From positions 1 to 5,501 of the forward strand of contig DASCPP010000145.1 in the NCBI GenBank assembly GCA_036012565.1: DNA of 5,501 nt, written 5' to 3'. Of this stretch, positions 1 through 5,501 are shown piece by piece. The DNA comes from DUAL01 sp036012565. Its GTDB lineage: Bacteria > Bacteroidota > Bacteroidia > Flavobacteriales > BACL11. The position numbers and the translations under genes were made by a program. The notes under the pieces were generated by a model. That model ran no database searches. It was not told the origin of the DNA and worked only from the letters and a program-made list of their open reading frames with translations. The stretch's first letter is position 1. Each line of letters begins with the position of its first letter.

Positions 1-1502
1 TTGATACCATCACAGCCACAATGACAGCCACAATTAACACGCAATTACATGTAGGTGGTGTAAATGTAAGTTGTTTTGGAGCTAATGACGGAATGGCAAT
101 TGTAACAGCAGATTCTGCACATGCTCCTTATTCTTATCAATGGTTTGGACCAAACAATTACACATCTACGACTGATACTATTGAGAATCTTTTTGCTGGG
201 ACTTATTCGGTAACTATTGAAGATACCAATGGCTGTTTGATTAATCGATACATCAACCTTACTGAGCCAGATTTATTGCAATATACTTCCTACCTTTCCT
301 CTAATGAAAGCTGTTTAGGAGCTTGTAACGGAACAGTTACTCTTGATATTTTAGGAGGAACTTTTCCTTACTTTGGTATTGCAACTAATAATAGTACGAC
401 CAATGTAATTACTTCTCAAATTTTAAGTGATACCATTACTTTTCCGGGAATTTGCTCTGGCATTTATACCATAAGTTTAACAGATACCAATGACTGCCAA
501 AGCACTCTAATACAAGGCGGAAATAGCCAACAAACTATTGGTACAACTATTGCTACTTATGCCACTATCGATCCTGCCACTGTGCAGCATCTTATTTGTT
601 ATAGCGTTCCAACTGGTTCTGTTGCTGTTCAAGACCCAATGGCTGCACCAAACTATAAGTATAGTTGGGAAGATTTAGTTGGAAACAGTTTTGGAACAGA
701 TACTATTGCAGATAATTTATCAGCTGGAACTTATGTGCTTTTTGCCCATTATTCCGATTCTTTTGGTTCTTATCCTGGCTGTACAACTACCGACACGATA
801 ACCATAACGCAACCAGCTGAGATAATGACAAACGCTACTGTAAATGATGCGCTTTGTAACGGACAAAGTAGCGGAAGCATAACAATAGCAGCAACAGGAG
901 GAACACCAGCTTACTCTTATGTATGGAGTAATGGACAGAATTCAGCTAGCATTAACAATCTTGCTGCTGGCACTTATTCAGTGGATATAACTGACAACAA
1001 CAACTGCTACAAAACCGATATTTTTATAGTTGCTGAGCCAACCACATTGGTTGTTAGTATAACCCAAAATGGTAATCAATTAGTAAGCACAGGCACAGTA
1101 AACGGAGGCACACCACCATACTCTTACCAATGGAGTAGTGGACAAACTAGCCATAATATTATTGCTAATAATTCTGGCACATACACCCTTACCATTACTG
1201 ATGCAAACGGTTGTATGGCAGTTTCAAATACCATTGTTATCACTGCTGTTGAAATTATTGAAACAGAAGAATTCACGATTTATCCTAACCCATTTAAGCG
1301 AGAGACTATTTTAGAATTTGGTACTTTGAAGTATGTGGTTTCTATAAAAATATTAGATGTTTGTGGTAACGCTATTGAAACTTACGATTTGAAACAATCA
1401 GAACAATTCACCATTAAAAGGGGTAAGAAAGCATCAGGAATTTACTTCTTAGAAGTAAAAATGGATGGTGAAACTTACCACAAACGACTAGTTATTCAAT
1501 AA
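1..1502 (+). CDS. SprB-repeat surface protein with T9SS type A sorting domain (5' partial)
   Basis: This is the C-terminal part of a secreted surface or adhesin-like protein. The reading frame is open from base 3 and already reads DTITAT before the first Met at 21, so the gene begins upstream and that Met is not the start. Residues are counted from that Met. There are about five immunoglobulin-like SprB-type repeats (roughly 15-86, 87-168, 178-268, 271-343 and 344-409) with the pattern C-x-G-x-x-x-G ... PYSYxW ... AGTYSVTITDxNGC. Most carry a Cys pair (C18/C72, C98/C159, C193/C254, C279/C329); the last repeat keeps only C398. Residues 418-493 form a T9SS type A sorting domain, with IYPNPF near 420, GIYFLEV near 473 and a terminal KRLVIQ. 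Known for the family: the sorting domain directs export across the outer membrane and is normally cleaved, and SprB-type repeats occur in gliding and adhesion proteins. The ligand cannot be told. The 3' end overlaps the convergent gene by 11 bases. Confidence 0.9.
   Translation, partial: DTITATMTATINTQLHVGGVNVSCFGANDGMAIVTADSAHAPYSYQWFGPNNYTSTTDTIENLFAGTYSVTIEDTNGCLINRYINLTEPDLLQYTSYLSSNESCLGACNGTVTLDILGGTFPYFGIATNNSTTNVITSQILSDTITFPGICSGIYTISLTDTNDCQSTLIQGGNSQQTIGTTIATYATIDPATVQHLICYSVPTGSVAVQDPMAAPNYKYSWEDLVGNSFGTDTIADNLSAGTYVLFAHYSDSFGSYPGCTTTDTITITQPAEIMTNATVNDALCNGQSSGSITIAATGGTPAYSYVWSNGQNSASINNLAAGTYSVDITDNNNCYKTDIFIVAEPTTLVVSITQNGNQLVSTGTVNGGTPPYSYQWSSGQTSHNIIANNSGTYTLTITDANGCMAVSNTIVITAVEIIETEEFTIYPNPFKRETILEFGTLKYVVSIKILDVCGNAIETYDLKQSEQFTIKRGKKASGIYFLEVKMDGETYHKRLVIQ
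63..1247 (+). repeat. Five degenerate SprB-like protein repeats
   Basis: This is a tandem series of about 65-90-residue repeats inside the partial surface-protein gene. The last two units are the clearest at DNA level: the stretch near 893-945 and the one near 1104-1155 both encode GGTP-x-YSY-x-WS-x-GQ and look clearly similar by eye. Units 1-3 are recognisable only as protein, by the conserved C-x-G ... YxW ... AGTY ... D-x-N-x-C skeleton. This degree of divergence suggests old duplications rather than recent slippage. More copies probably lie upstream of the window, because the reading frame runs off that edge. Confidence 0.75.
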
Positions 1503-1512
1503 CAATTCGTTT
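1482..1512. repeat. Near-perfect palindrome spanning two convergent stop codons
   Basis: The 31-base element has arms beginning AAACGA and ending TCGTTT, centred on C1497 within TTATTCAATAA. Pairing outward from the centre, 13 of 15 positions match; the mismatches are at the seventh and ninth pairs. The core supplies the TAA stop of both convergent genes (1500-1502 on +, 1494-1492 on -). Read on either strand, it encodes Lys-Arg-(Leu/Ile)-Val-Ile-(Gln/Glu)-stop. It could fold as a hairpin in either transcript, but there is no clear U-tract, so a terminator role is speculative. Confidence 0.8.
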
Positions 1513-2427
1513 CTCAACCTTACCATCATCATAGATGTAAAAAAGAGTAGTGTTAGGCTTAGGTTTTGTCGGTTCTCCTAGTATATTTCTTATATTATTT
1601 AATCTTTTTGAGTTATCAATTAAACAATCATCTAAAGCTGATGGAAAAAAAGTTACATTATAGTATGCTGTATCTGAAATACACCCATTTGCATCTGTAA
1701 TTAATACCCAATAATTACCATTTGCTTGTGGACTTATTATTTGTGTTATTTCACCTGTACTCCAAGAAAAAGAATAAGGAGCCAATCCTCCCAAAACAGA
1801 TACATCAAGGTATAATTGACCGGCCTGATTAATTTGTGCTTGAGGATTGTTATCTGTTTCCGTAATAAAATGTATTCTTCCTGCTGTATGTAGTCCATCA
1901 TCAAAATATTGACCACTCGCTGCTGTACCAAGGCAAATAGCATATTGAATACCCGCTCTATAGATTTCGGTTGAATCCCCATTAATAAATAACTTATTTG
2001 TGCCTGATAGATAGGTATTATACATATCGAATGGTATTGAGTCATTCTTTGCTCCTACTATAGCGTAATAACCACCAGAATCTATTTGAGCGTTACATGA
2101 GATCCATTCCCAGGGGGTGTTAATTGTAGAAAATAATACAGTATGAGGATTAGTAAATCCAAATGCAAGTGGAGCTCCATTAGTAAATTGTATAATCTCT
2201 ATCGATTGATGCGTTGCATTTACTCCTTGCGCATTTCCATCACCTGCTATTACCCCTACAATCTTAAATGAAGATTTTGCTTGGAACCACAATCCTCTAG
2301 TTCTATTAAAAGTATAATCATATGCATGAGGTCCACAAAAAACAGTATCGCTTGAAGAACATGGTGATATTATCTGGCCATAGTTTAAAAAAGGAAGTAG
2401 TGCTAAAAATAAAATTAGTTTTTTCAT
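1492..2427 (-). CDS. Secreted protein with one SprB-like repeat and short KRIVIE tail
   Basis: This predicted secreted protein has 311 residues from the ATG at 2427. That start was chosen over an in-frame ATG at 2478 because it places a clean signal peptide at the N-terminus: MKK, then a hydrophobic stretch to about residue 17, with likely cleavage before Gln18. The longer start would bury this behind 17 extra residues. Residues about 25-190 form a beta-rich domain I do not recognise firmly. Its GLWFQAKSSFKIVGV and SIEIIQF motifs resemble N-terminal modules of other Bacteroidota secreted proteins. Residues about 206-258 are one SprB-like repeat (GGLAPYSFSWSTGE ... DANGC). The tail (about 272-311) contains KPKPNT, LFYIYDDGK and a final KRIVIE. 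It lacks the YPNP motif of classical T9SS domains but ends like one, so T9SS export is inferred. No Shine-Dalgarno sequence precedes the ATG. The gene converges on the upstream SprB-repeat gene and overlaps it by 11 bases. Confidence 0.85.
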   Translation of the reverse strand: MKKLILFLALLPFLNYGQIISPCSSSDTVFCGPHAYDYTFNRTRGLWFQAKSSFKIVGVIAGDGNAQGVNATHQSIEIIQFTNGAPLAFGFTNPHTVLFSTINTPWEWISCNAQIDSGGYYAIVGAKNDSIPFDMYNTYLSGTNKLFINGDSTEIYRAGIQYAICLGTAASGQYFDDGLHTAGRIHFITETDNNPQAQINQAGQLYLDVSVLGGLAPYSFSWSTGEITQIISPQANGNYWVLITDANGCISDTAYYNVTFFPSALDDCLIDNSKRLNNIRNILGEPTKPKPNTTLFYIYDDGKVEKRIVIE

Positions 2428-2567
2428 TGATTTAAGTTTTAAGAGTAATACTTTTTCAAAGTATAAAAATGAAGTCAATAAAATTCTGAAGGATAAACTT
2501 AACCATGTTTACCCTTTATTGTACAGCAAATAAATTTTGAAATAAAGGTGCCGGAAGTGTATAAATA

Positions 2568-2810
2568 TTATTGAATCATTTTTCTTGCAATTTCCAATAT
2601 TCTGTCATCATCAATTTGTACATAGCCGCCATTTCTACCTCTTTCAATATGAATGCCAGCACTTGTGCCTTCTCCTTCCTTGTAATGTGTCCCGCCAAAA
2701 TAGTTTCTAACGGTATCTTCTTCAATATCCAGTTTATCTGCAATTTTTTTCATACTACCGTTTGGTAATTTGTCTTTAAGTTCTCGGAGTTCATTAAATG
2801 TAATAATCAT
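2568..2810 (-). CDS. Small helix-turn-helix DNA-binding protein
   Basis: This 80-residue protein has an N-terminal helix (about 5-14) followed by a likely helix-turn-helix (about 19-38, MKKIADKLDIEEDTVRNYF). Here IADKLDI is the first helix and turn, and EEDTVRNYF is the recognition helix. After a Gly-rich segment (39-63, including GGTHYKEGEG and GRNGGY) comes a short acidic and helical C-terminus (DDDRILEIARKMI). It resembles small conserved Bacteroidota proteins annotated simply as DNA-binding; their targets are not known to me. The ATG at 2810 gives a compact, complete protein, and a perfect TAnnTTTG element lies about 53 bases upstream. It is transcribed divergently from the EF-G paralogue, so it may regulate that gene or itself through the shared intergenic region, but this is inference from position only. 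It is in the same direction as the secreted-protein gene downstream, with a 140-base gap, so co-transcription is possible but not shown. Confidence 0.8.
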   Translation of the reverse strand: MIITFNELRELKDKLPNGSMKKIADKLDIEEDTVRNYFGGTHYKEGEGTSAGIHIERGRNGGYVQIDDDRILEIARKMIQ

Positions 2811-2863
2811 AGATTTTGGGTTTTTTAGTTGCCGATAAAGTTAAAACAATTTTTTTCACTTTT

Positions 2864-2871
2864 CAAAATTA
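2864..2871 (-). promoter_or_regulatory. Bacteroidota -7 element for the small HTH gene
   Basis: Read on the minus strand this is TAATTTTG, an exact match to the Bacteroidota -7 consensus TAnnTTTG. It lies about 53 bases before the HTH gene's ATG, giving a leader of roughly 45 bases. I found no TTG at the expected -33 distance, and the region is very AT-rich, so a chance match is possible. Confidence 0.4.
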
Positions 2872-2940
2872 TTTTAGCATTTTCTTTTTATAAAAAATTA
2901 CTCTCTTGGGAGGACTAAATTAAAAATATAAGTACTTTAA

Positions 2941-2971
2941 TTTTGAGATTAATAAAAAATTTCTATTTTTA
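2941..2971 (+). promoter_or_regulatory. Probable promoter of the EF-G paralogue
   Basis: A TTTTG at 2941-2945 (-33 type) is followed after 18 bases by TATTTTTA at 2964-2971, one base off the TAnnTTTG -7 consensus. Transcription would start near 2978, leaving a leader of about 40 bases before the ATG at 3020. An overlapping alternative is the exact -7 match TAATTTTG at 2938-2945, which would give a leader of about 70 bases. The first arrangement has both elements at a plausible spacing, and it places the possible TTG start at 2972 upstream of the transcript start. Confidence 0.45.
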
Positions 2972-3019
2972 TTGTCGCAAAATAAGACAAGCAAAACAAA
3001 ACTCAAAAATATTACGACT

Positions 3020-5128
3020 ATGAAAGTATTTCAGGCAAACGATATTAAAAACTTAGTGCTTATCGGAAGCACAAAATCAGGAAAAACTACCTTGGCCGAA
3101 ACTATGATGTTTGAAGGAGGAGTAATTGAAAGAAGAGGAACGGTAGAGGAGAAAAACACCATTTCCGATTATCATGAAATAGAACACGATAGAGGGAATT
3201 CCGTTTATGCCACCTCACTGCATACCGAATGGAGAGGTACCAAACTAAACATTATTGATACGCCAGGTTTTGACGATTTTATTGGGGAAGTAGTCTCCTC
3301 CATGCGTGTTGCCGATACTTGTATAATGCTAATAAATGCCAAAAATGGCGTAGAGGTTGGTACAGAATTGCATTGGAATCACATCCAGCATTATAAAAAA
3401 CCAATGCTTCTGGCTATCAATGCAGTTGATCATTCCCAGGCCGATTTTGATTCTGCTATTGTTGGAATGAAAGAGAGTTTCGGCAATGGGGTAACCATTA
3501 TGCAATATCCAGTAAACCAAGGGGATGGTTTCAACAAAATAATTGATTTACTGAAAATGGTTATGTATGAGTTTCCAGAGGGAGGAGGTAAGCCTGCCAA
3601 GCACCCAATTCCAGAAGAAGAAAAAGAAAAAGCAGACAAACTGCACAATGAACTGGTAGAAAAAGCGGCCGAAAATGATGATGATTTAATGGAACTTTAT
3701 TTTGATAAAGGAGAATTAGATGAAGATGAAATGCGAAAAGGACTTAGAATTGGCATGATGAAAAATGATGTGTATCCTGTTTTCTGTCTTTCGGCAAAAC
3801 ACAATATGGGGAGTGGAAGAATGATGGGATTTATTTCCAATGTATGCCCATCTGCTGCTGATATGCCAGCAGAACAATCTAAAAAAGGGGCTGATATTGT
3901 TTGCAGTTCTGATGGACCACTTTCCCTTTTCATTTTCAAAACAGTAATTGAACCACATTTGGGGGTTTTGTCTTTTTTCAAGGTAACTTCAGGTGTGCTT
4001 GAAACAGGTAAGGATTTGGTCAATCAACAAACGAGATCAAACGAAAGAATAAATCAGTTGCAAGTAATGGATGGCAACAAAAGAAATCCGGTGGATAAAA
4101 TTTATGCTGGCGATATTGGCACAACCCTGAAATTAAAATCAACTAAAACCAACCATACTCTTCACGAAAAAGGGGAAGATTTTGCAATTAGTCCTATCGA
4201 ATTTCCTGAACCAAGAGTTACCATGGCAATAGTAGTAGAAAATGAGGAAAATGAAGAAAAAGTAAGTGAAGCGCTTGATGATATCCAAAGAGAAGACCCA
4301 ACCATTAAAGTATTTTATGCAAAGGAATTAAAGCAACTCATTATTCAAGGGCAAGGCGAATTACACCTTTCATTGGTAAAATGGCGATTAAAGCATTTAT
4401 ACAAATTGGTAATAGATTACAAACAACCAAAAATATCTTATCGAGAAACTATTCGAACTTCTGCACTTGCCAATTACAAACACAAAAAACAATCAGGTGG
4501 TGCTGGGCAGTTTGGGGAAGTGTATATTAAAATAGAGCCATTCAAAGAAGGAATGCCAGACCCAACTGAGTATAAAGTCAGAAAAAAAGAAGAAGTAGAG
4601 TTAGATTGGGGTGGAAAACTTATTTTCTATAATTGTATAGTAGGAGGTGTGATTGATGAAAGATACATTCCGGCAGTGCAAAAAGGTGTTTTGGAACTTA
4701 TGAGTGAAGGCCCACTAACGAAATCCTATATCAGAGATGTTCGAGTAATGCTTTATGATGGAAAAATGCATCCAGTAGATTCTAATGATATCTCTTTTAA
4801 AATTGCAGGAAAAATGGCTTTTCGGGAAGCTTTTTTAAATGCAAAACCAAAACTAATGGAGCCAGTTCAGGAATTAGAGGTAATGGTGCCAGAAGACTTG
4901 ATGGGAGATGTAATGACCGATTTACAAGGAAGGCGCTCGGTAGTGTTGGGGATGGAGACCAAAGGGCATTATCAGATAATTAAAGCCAAAACACCTTTGG
5001 CTGAGTTGGATAGATATTCCACTGCATTGTTATCCATTACGCAAGGAAAAGGCAGTTTTACTAGCCGATTTAGCGAATACGCAATTGTCCCAAATGATGT
5101 TCAAAGCAAATTGGTGGCCAAAAATTAA
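3020..5128 (+). CDS. fusA: Elongation factor G paralogue (EF-G2 type) with altered GTPase motifs
   Basis: This is a full-length 702-residue translational GTPase-fold protein of the EF-G family that acts on the ribosome in the cytoplasm. The order is the G domain (about 8-285), domain II (about 298-390), domain III (about 398-470), domain IV (about 472-600; SGGAGQFGEV at 492-501 and HPVDSND at 584-590) and domain V (about 612-690; MGDVMTDLQGRR). The P-loop GSTKSGKT (16-23) is intact. Switch I reads RGNSV instead of RGITI. G3 reads DTPGF (80-84), with Phe replacing the catalytic His of DTPGH. G4 reads NAVD (134-137) instead of NKxD. G5 SAK is present. His584, at the domain IV tip, matches the translocation His of canonical EF-G. 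From memory, Bacteroides EF-G2 paralogues of this type were reported to promote translation without GTP hydrolysis. The ATG start at 3020 matches family N-termini (MKVFQ..IKN); an in-frame TTG at 2972 would add 16 low-complexity residues. This is probably not the housekeeping fusA, which is expected downstream of rpsG. fusA2 would be an alternative symbol. Confidence 0.9.
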   Translation: MKVFQANDIKNLVLIGSTKSGKTTLAETMMFEGGVIERRGTVEEKNTISDYHEIEHDRGNSVYATSLHTEWRGTKLNIIDTPGFDDFIGEVVSSMRVADTCIMLINAKNGVEVGTELHWNHIQHYKKPMLLAINAVDHSQADFDSAIVGMKESFGNGVTIMQYPVNQGDGFNKIIDLLKMVMYEFPEGGGKPAKHPIPEEEKEKADKLHNELVEKAAENDDDLMELYFDKGELDEDEMRKGLRIGMMKNDVYPVFCLSAKHNMGSGRMMGFISNVCPSAADMPAEQSKKGADIVCSSDGPLSLFIFKTVIEPHLGVLSFFKVTSGVLETGKDLVNQQTRSNERINQLQVMDGNKRNPVDKIYAGDIGTTLKLKSTKTNHTLHEKGEDFAISPIEFPEPRVTMAIVVENEENEEKVSEALDDIQREDPTIKVFYAKELKQLIIQGQGELHLSLVKWRLKHLYKLVIDYKQPKISYRETIRTSALANYKHKKQSGGAGQFGEVYIKIEPFKEGMPDPTEYKVRKKEEVELDWGGKLIFYNCIVGGVIDERYIPAVQKGVLELMSEGPLTKSYIRDVRVMLYDGKMHPVDSNDISFKIAGKMAFREAFLNAKPKLMEPVQELEVMVPEDLMGDVMTDLQGRRSVVLGMETKGHYQIIKAKTPLAELDRYSTALLSITQGKGSFTSRFSEYAIVPNDVQSKLVAKN

Positions 5129-5177
5129 CATTTTTTAACAAAAAAATACACCTATTCCTAAGCTCAAAAATCAGAAT

Positions 5178-5206
5178 AAAAGTGTCTTTTGGCACTTTTG
5201 TTTTTC
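5178..5206 (+). terminator. Rho-independent terminator after the EF-G paralogue
   Basis: The left arm AAAAGTGTC (5178-5186), a TTTT loop (5187-5190) and the right arm GGCACTTTT (5191-5199) form a 9-base-pair stem with one G-T wobble. It can be extended outward by weaker A-T and G-T pairs. A T-tract (5201-5205) follows immediately. It lies 50 bases past the stop codon and before the rpsL promoter, so it should separate the two transcription units. Confidence 0.75.
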
Positions 5207-5268
5207 TTACCCAAAAAGGTTATAGTAAAAAAAACAATTTTTCGTTTTCTGTTGTATTAATAAATTCA

Positions 5269-5276
5269 TACATTTG
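5269..5276 (+). promoter_or_regulatory. rpsL (str operon) promoter, Bacteroidota -7 element
   Basis: TACATTTG is an exact match to TAnnTTTG and is followed by GCCGCCC, a GC-rich start region often seen at highly expressed Bacteroidota genes. Transcription would begin near 5283, about 30 bases before the rpsL ATG. The -33 element is weak: a TTG at 5252-5254 sits only 14 bases upstream. No Shine-Dalgarno sequence lies at normal spacing; an AAGGA at 5291-5295 is too far from the ATG. Confidence 0.65.
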
Positions 5277-5312
5277 CCGCCCATTTTAATAAGGATTAAA
5301 GTATAATATTTT

Positions 5313-5501
5313 ATGCCAACGATACAACAACTAATAAGAAAAGGCCGACAAAAGCTAGTTAAAAAAAGCAAGTCCTTAGCCTTGGGTAGCAGCCCTCAAA
5401 GAAGAGGAGTTTGTACTAGGGTTTATACTACAACCCCTAAAAAACCAAACTCTGCACTAAGGAAAGTAGCAAGGGTTCGTCTTACTAATGGAAATGAAGT
5501 A
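5313..5501 (+). CDS. rpsL: 30S ribosomal protein S12 (3' partial)
   Basis: These are the first 63 residues of ribosomal protein S12, which sits at the decoding centre of the small subunit and controls translational accuracy. The family is about 125 residues long, so roughly half is present and the frame runs off the window. The diagnostic block is visible: PQRRGVCTRVYTTTPKKP at 28-45, then NSALRKVARVRLTNG at 46-60. Lys43 (Met-counted; Lys42 in the mature E. coli numbering) is the unmodified lysine associated with streptomycin sensitivity; the second hotspot (Lys87/88) lies outside the window. The ATG at 5313 matches the conserved N-terminus MPTIQQLIRKGRQ. S12 normally heads the str operon, with rpsG and fusA downstream, but here the EF-G paralogue lies upstream as a separate unit with its own terminator. 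Confidence 0.97.
   Translation, partial: MPTIQQLIRKGRQKLVKKSKSLALGSSPQRRGVCTRVYTTTPKKPNSALRKVARVRLTNGNEV

Noticed and set aside
1746..2045. 99-residue minus-strand reading frame inside the secreted-protein gene
   Set aside because: It is an out-of-frame shadow of the secreted-protein gene, with no recognisable domain and no independent start signals.
2428..2478. Upstream ATG start for the minus-strand secreted protein
   Set aside because: It would put 17 residues before an otherwise ideal signal peptide beginning MKKLILFLALL; the internal ATG is the better start.
2451..2545. Possible promoter of the minus-strand secreted-protein gene (TATACTTTG near 2457-2465; TTTATTTG further upstream)
   Set aside because: Neither matches TAnnTTTG exactly, and no -33 element is at convincing spacing in this very AT-rich gap, so it was not called.
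2551..2560. CCGGAAG region after the HTH gene as a terminator
   Set aside because: There is no stem longer than a few bases and no T-tract on the minus strand.
2972..3019. Upstream TTG start that would add 16 residues to the EF-G paralogue
   Set aside because: The extension is Lys/Thr/Ser-rich and unlike EF-G N-termini, the best promoter would place the transcript start inside or after it, and the ATG at 3020 gives the expected MKVFQ..IKN beginning.
3329..4023. Several minus-strand reading frames antisense to the EF-G paralogue
   Set aside because: They overlap a long, strongly conserved gene; their translations show no domain and are explained by codon bias on the other strand.

Overview
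The window looks like a chromosomal segment of a low-GC member of the Bacteroidota, most likely Flavobacteriia-like; the class is inferred. Three things support this: SprB-type adhesin repeats ending in a type IX secretion (T9SS) sorting domain, Bacteroidota-type -7 promoter elements (TAnnTTTG) with no Shine-Dalgarno sequences, and protein sequences (S12, EF-G paralogue) of the style seen in that phylum.

Layout. Positions 1-1502 (+) hold the 3' part of a large secreted, cell-surface protein made of about five SprB-like repeats and a C-terminal T9SS type A sorting domain. Positions 1492-2427 (-) hold a second secreted protein: signal peptide, unrecognised beta-rich domain, one SprB-like repeat, and a short tail ending in KRIVIE. 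These two genes converge and overlap by 11 bases in a near-perfect palindrome that encodes the look-alike ends of both proteins. Positions 2568-2810 (-) hold a small helix-turn-helix protein. Divergent from it, 3020-5128 (+) encodes a full-length elongation factor G paralogue of the Bacteroidota EF-G2 type, with altered GTPase motifs but an intact domain IV tip. A hairpin terminator (5178-5206) and a strong Bacteroidota promoter (5269-5276) separate it from the start of rpsL (5313 to the window end), which normally opens the str operon (rpsL-rpsG-fusA).

Functionally there are two blocks. The left block encodes surface or adhesion proteins exported through Sec and probably T9SS. The right block is translation machinery. 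The small HTH gene lies between them and shares a divergent intergenic region with the EF-G paralogue, so it is a candidate regulator of that gene, although nothing in the sequence proves this. I saw no RNA genes, insertion sequences, CRISPR arrays or phage genes. The best leads are the degenerate-GTPase EF-G paralogue beside rpsL and the palindromic shared ends of the two secreted-protein genes, rather than a clearly new system.
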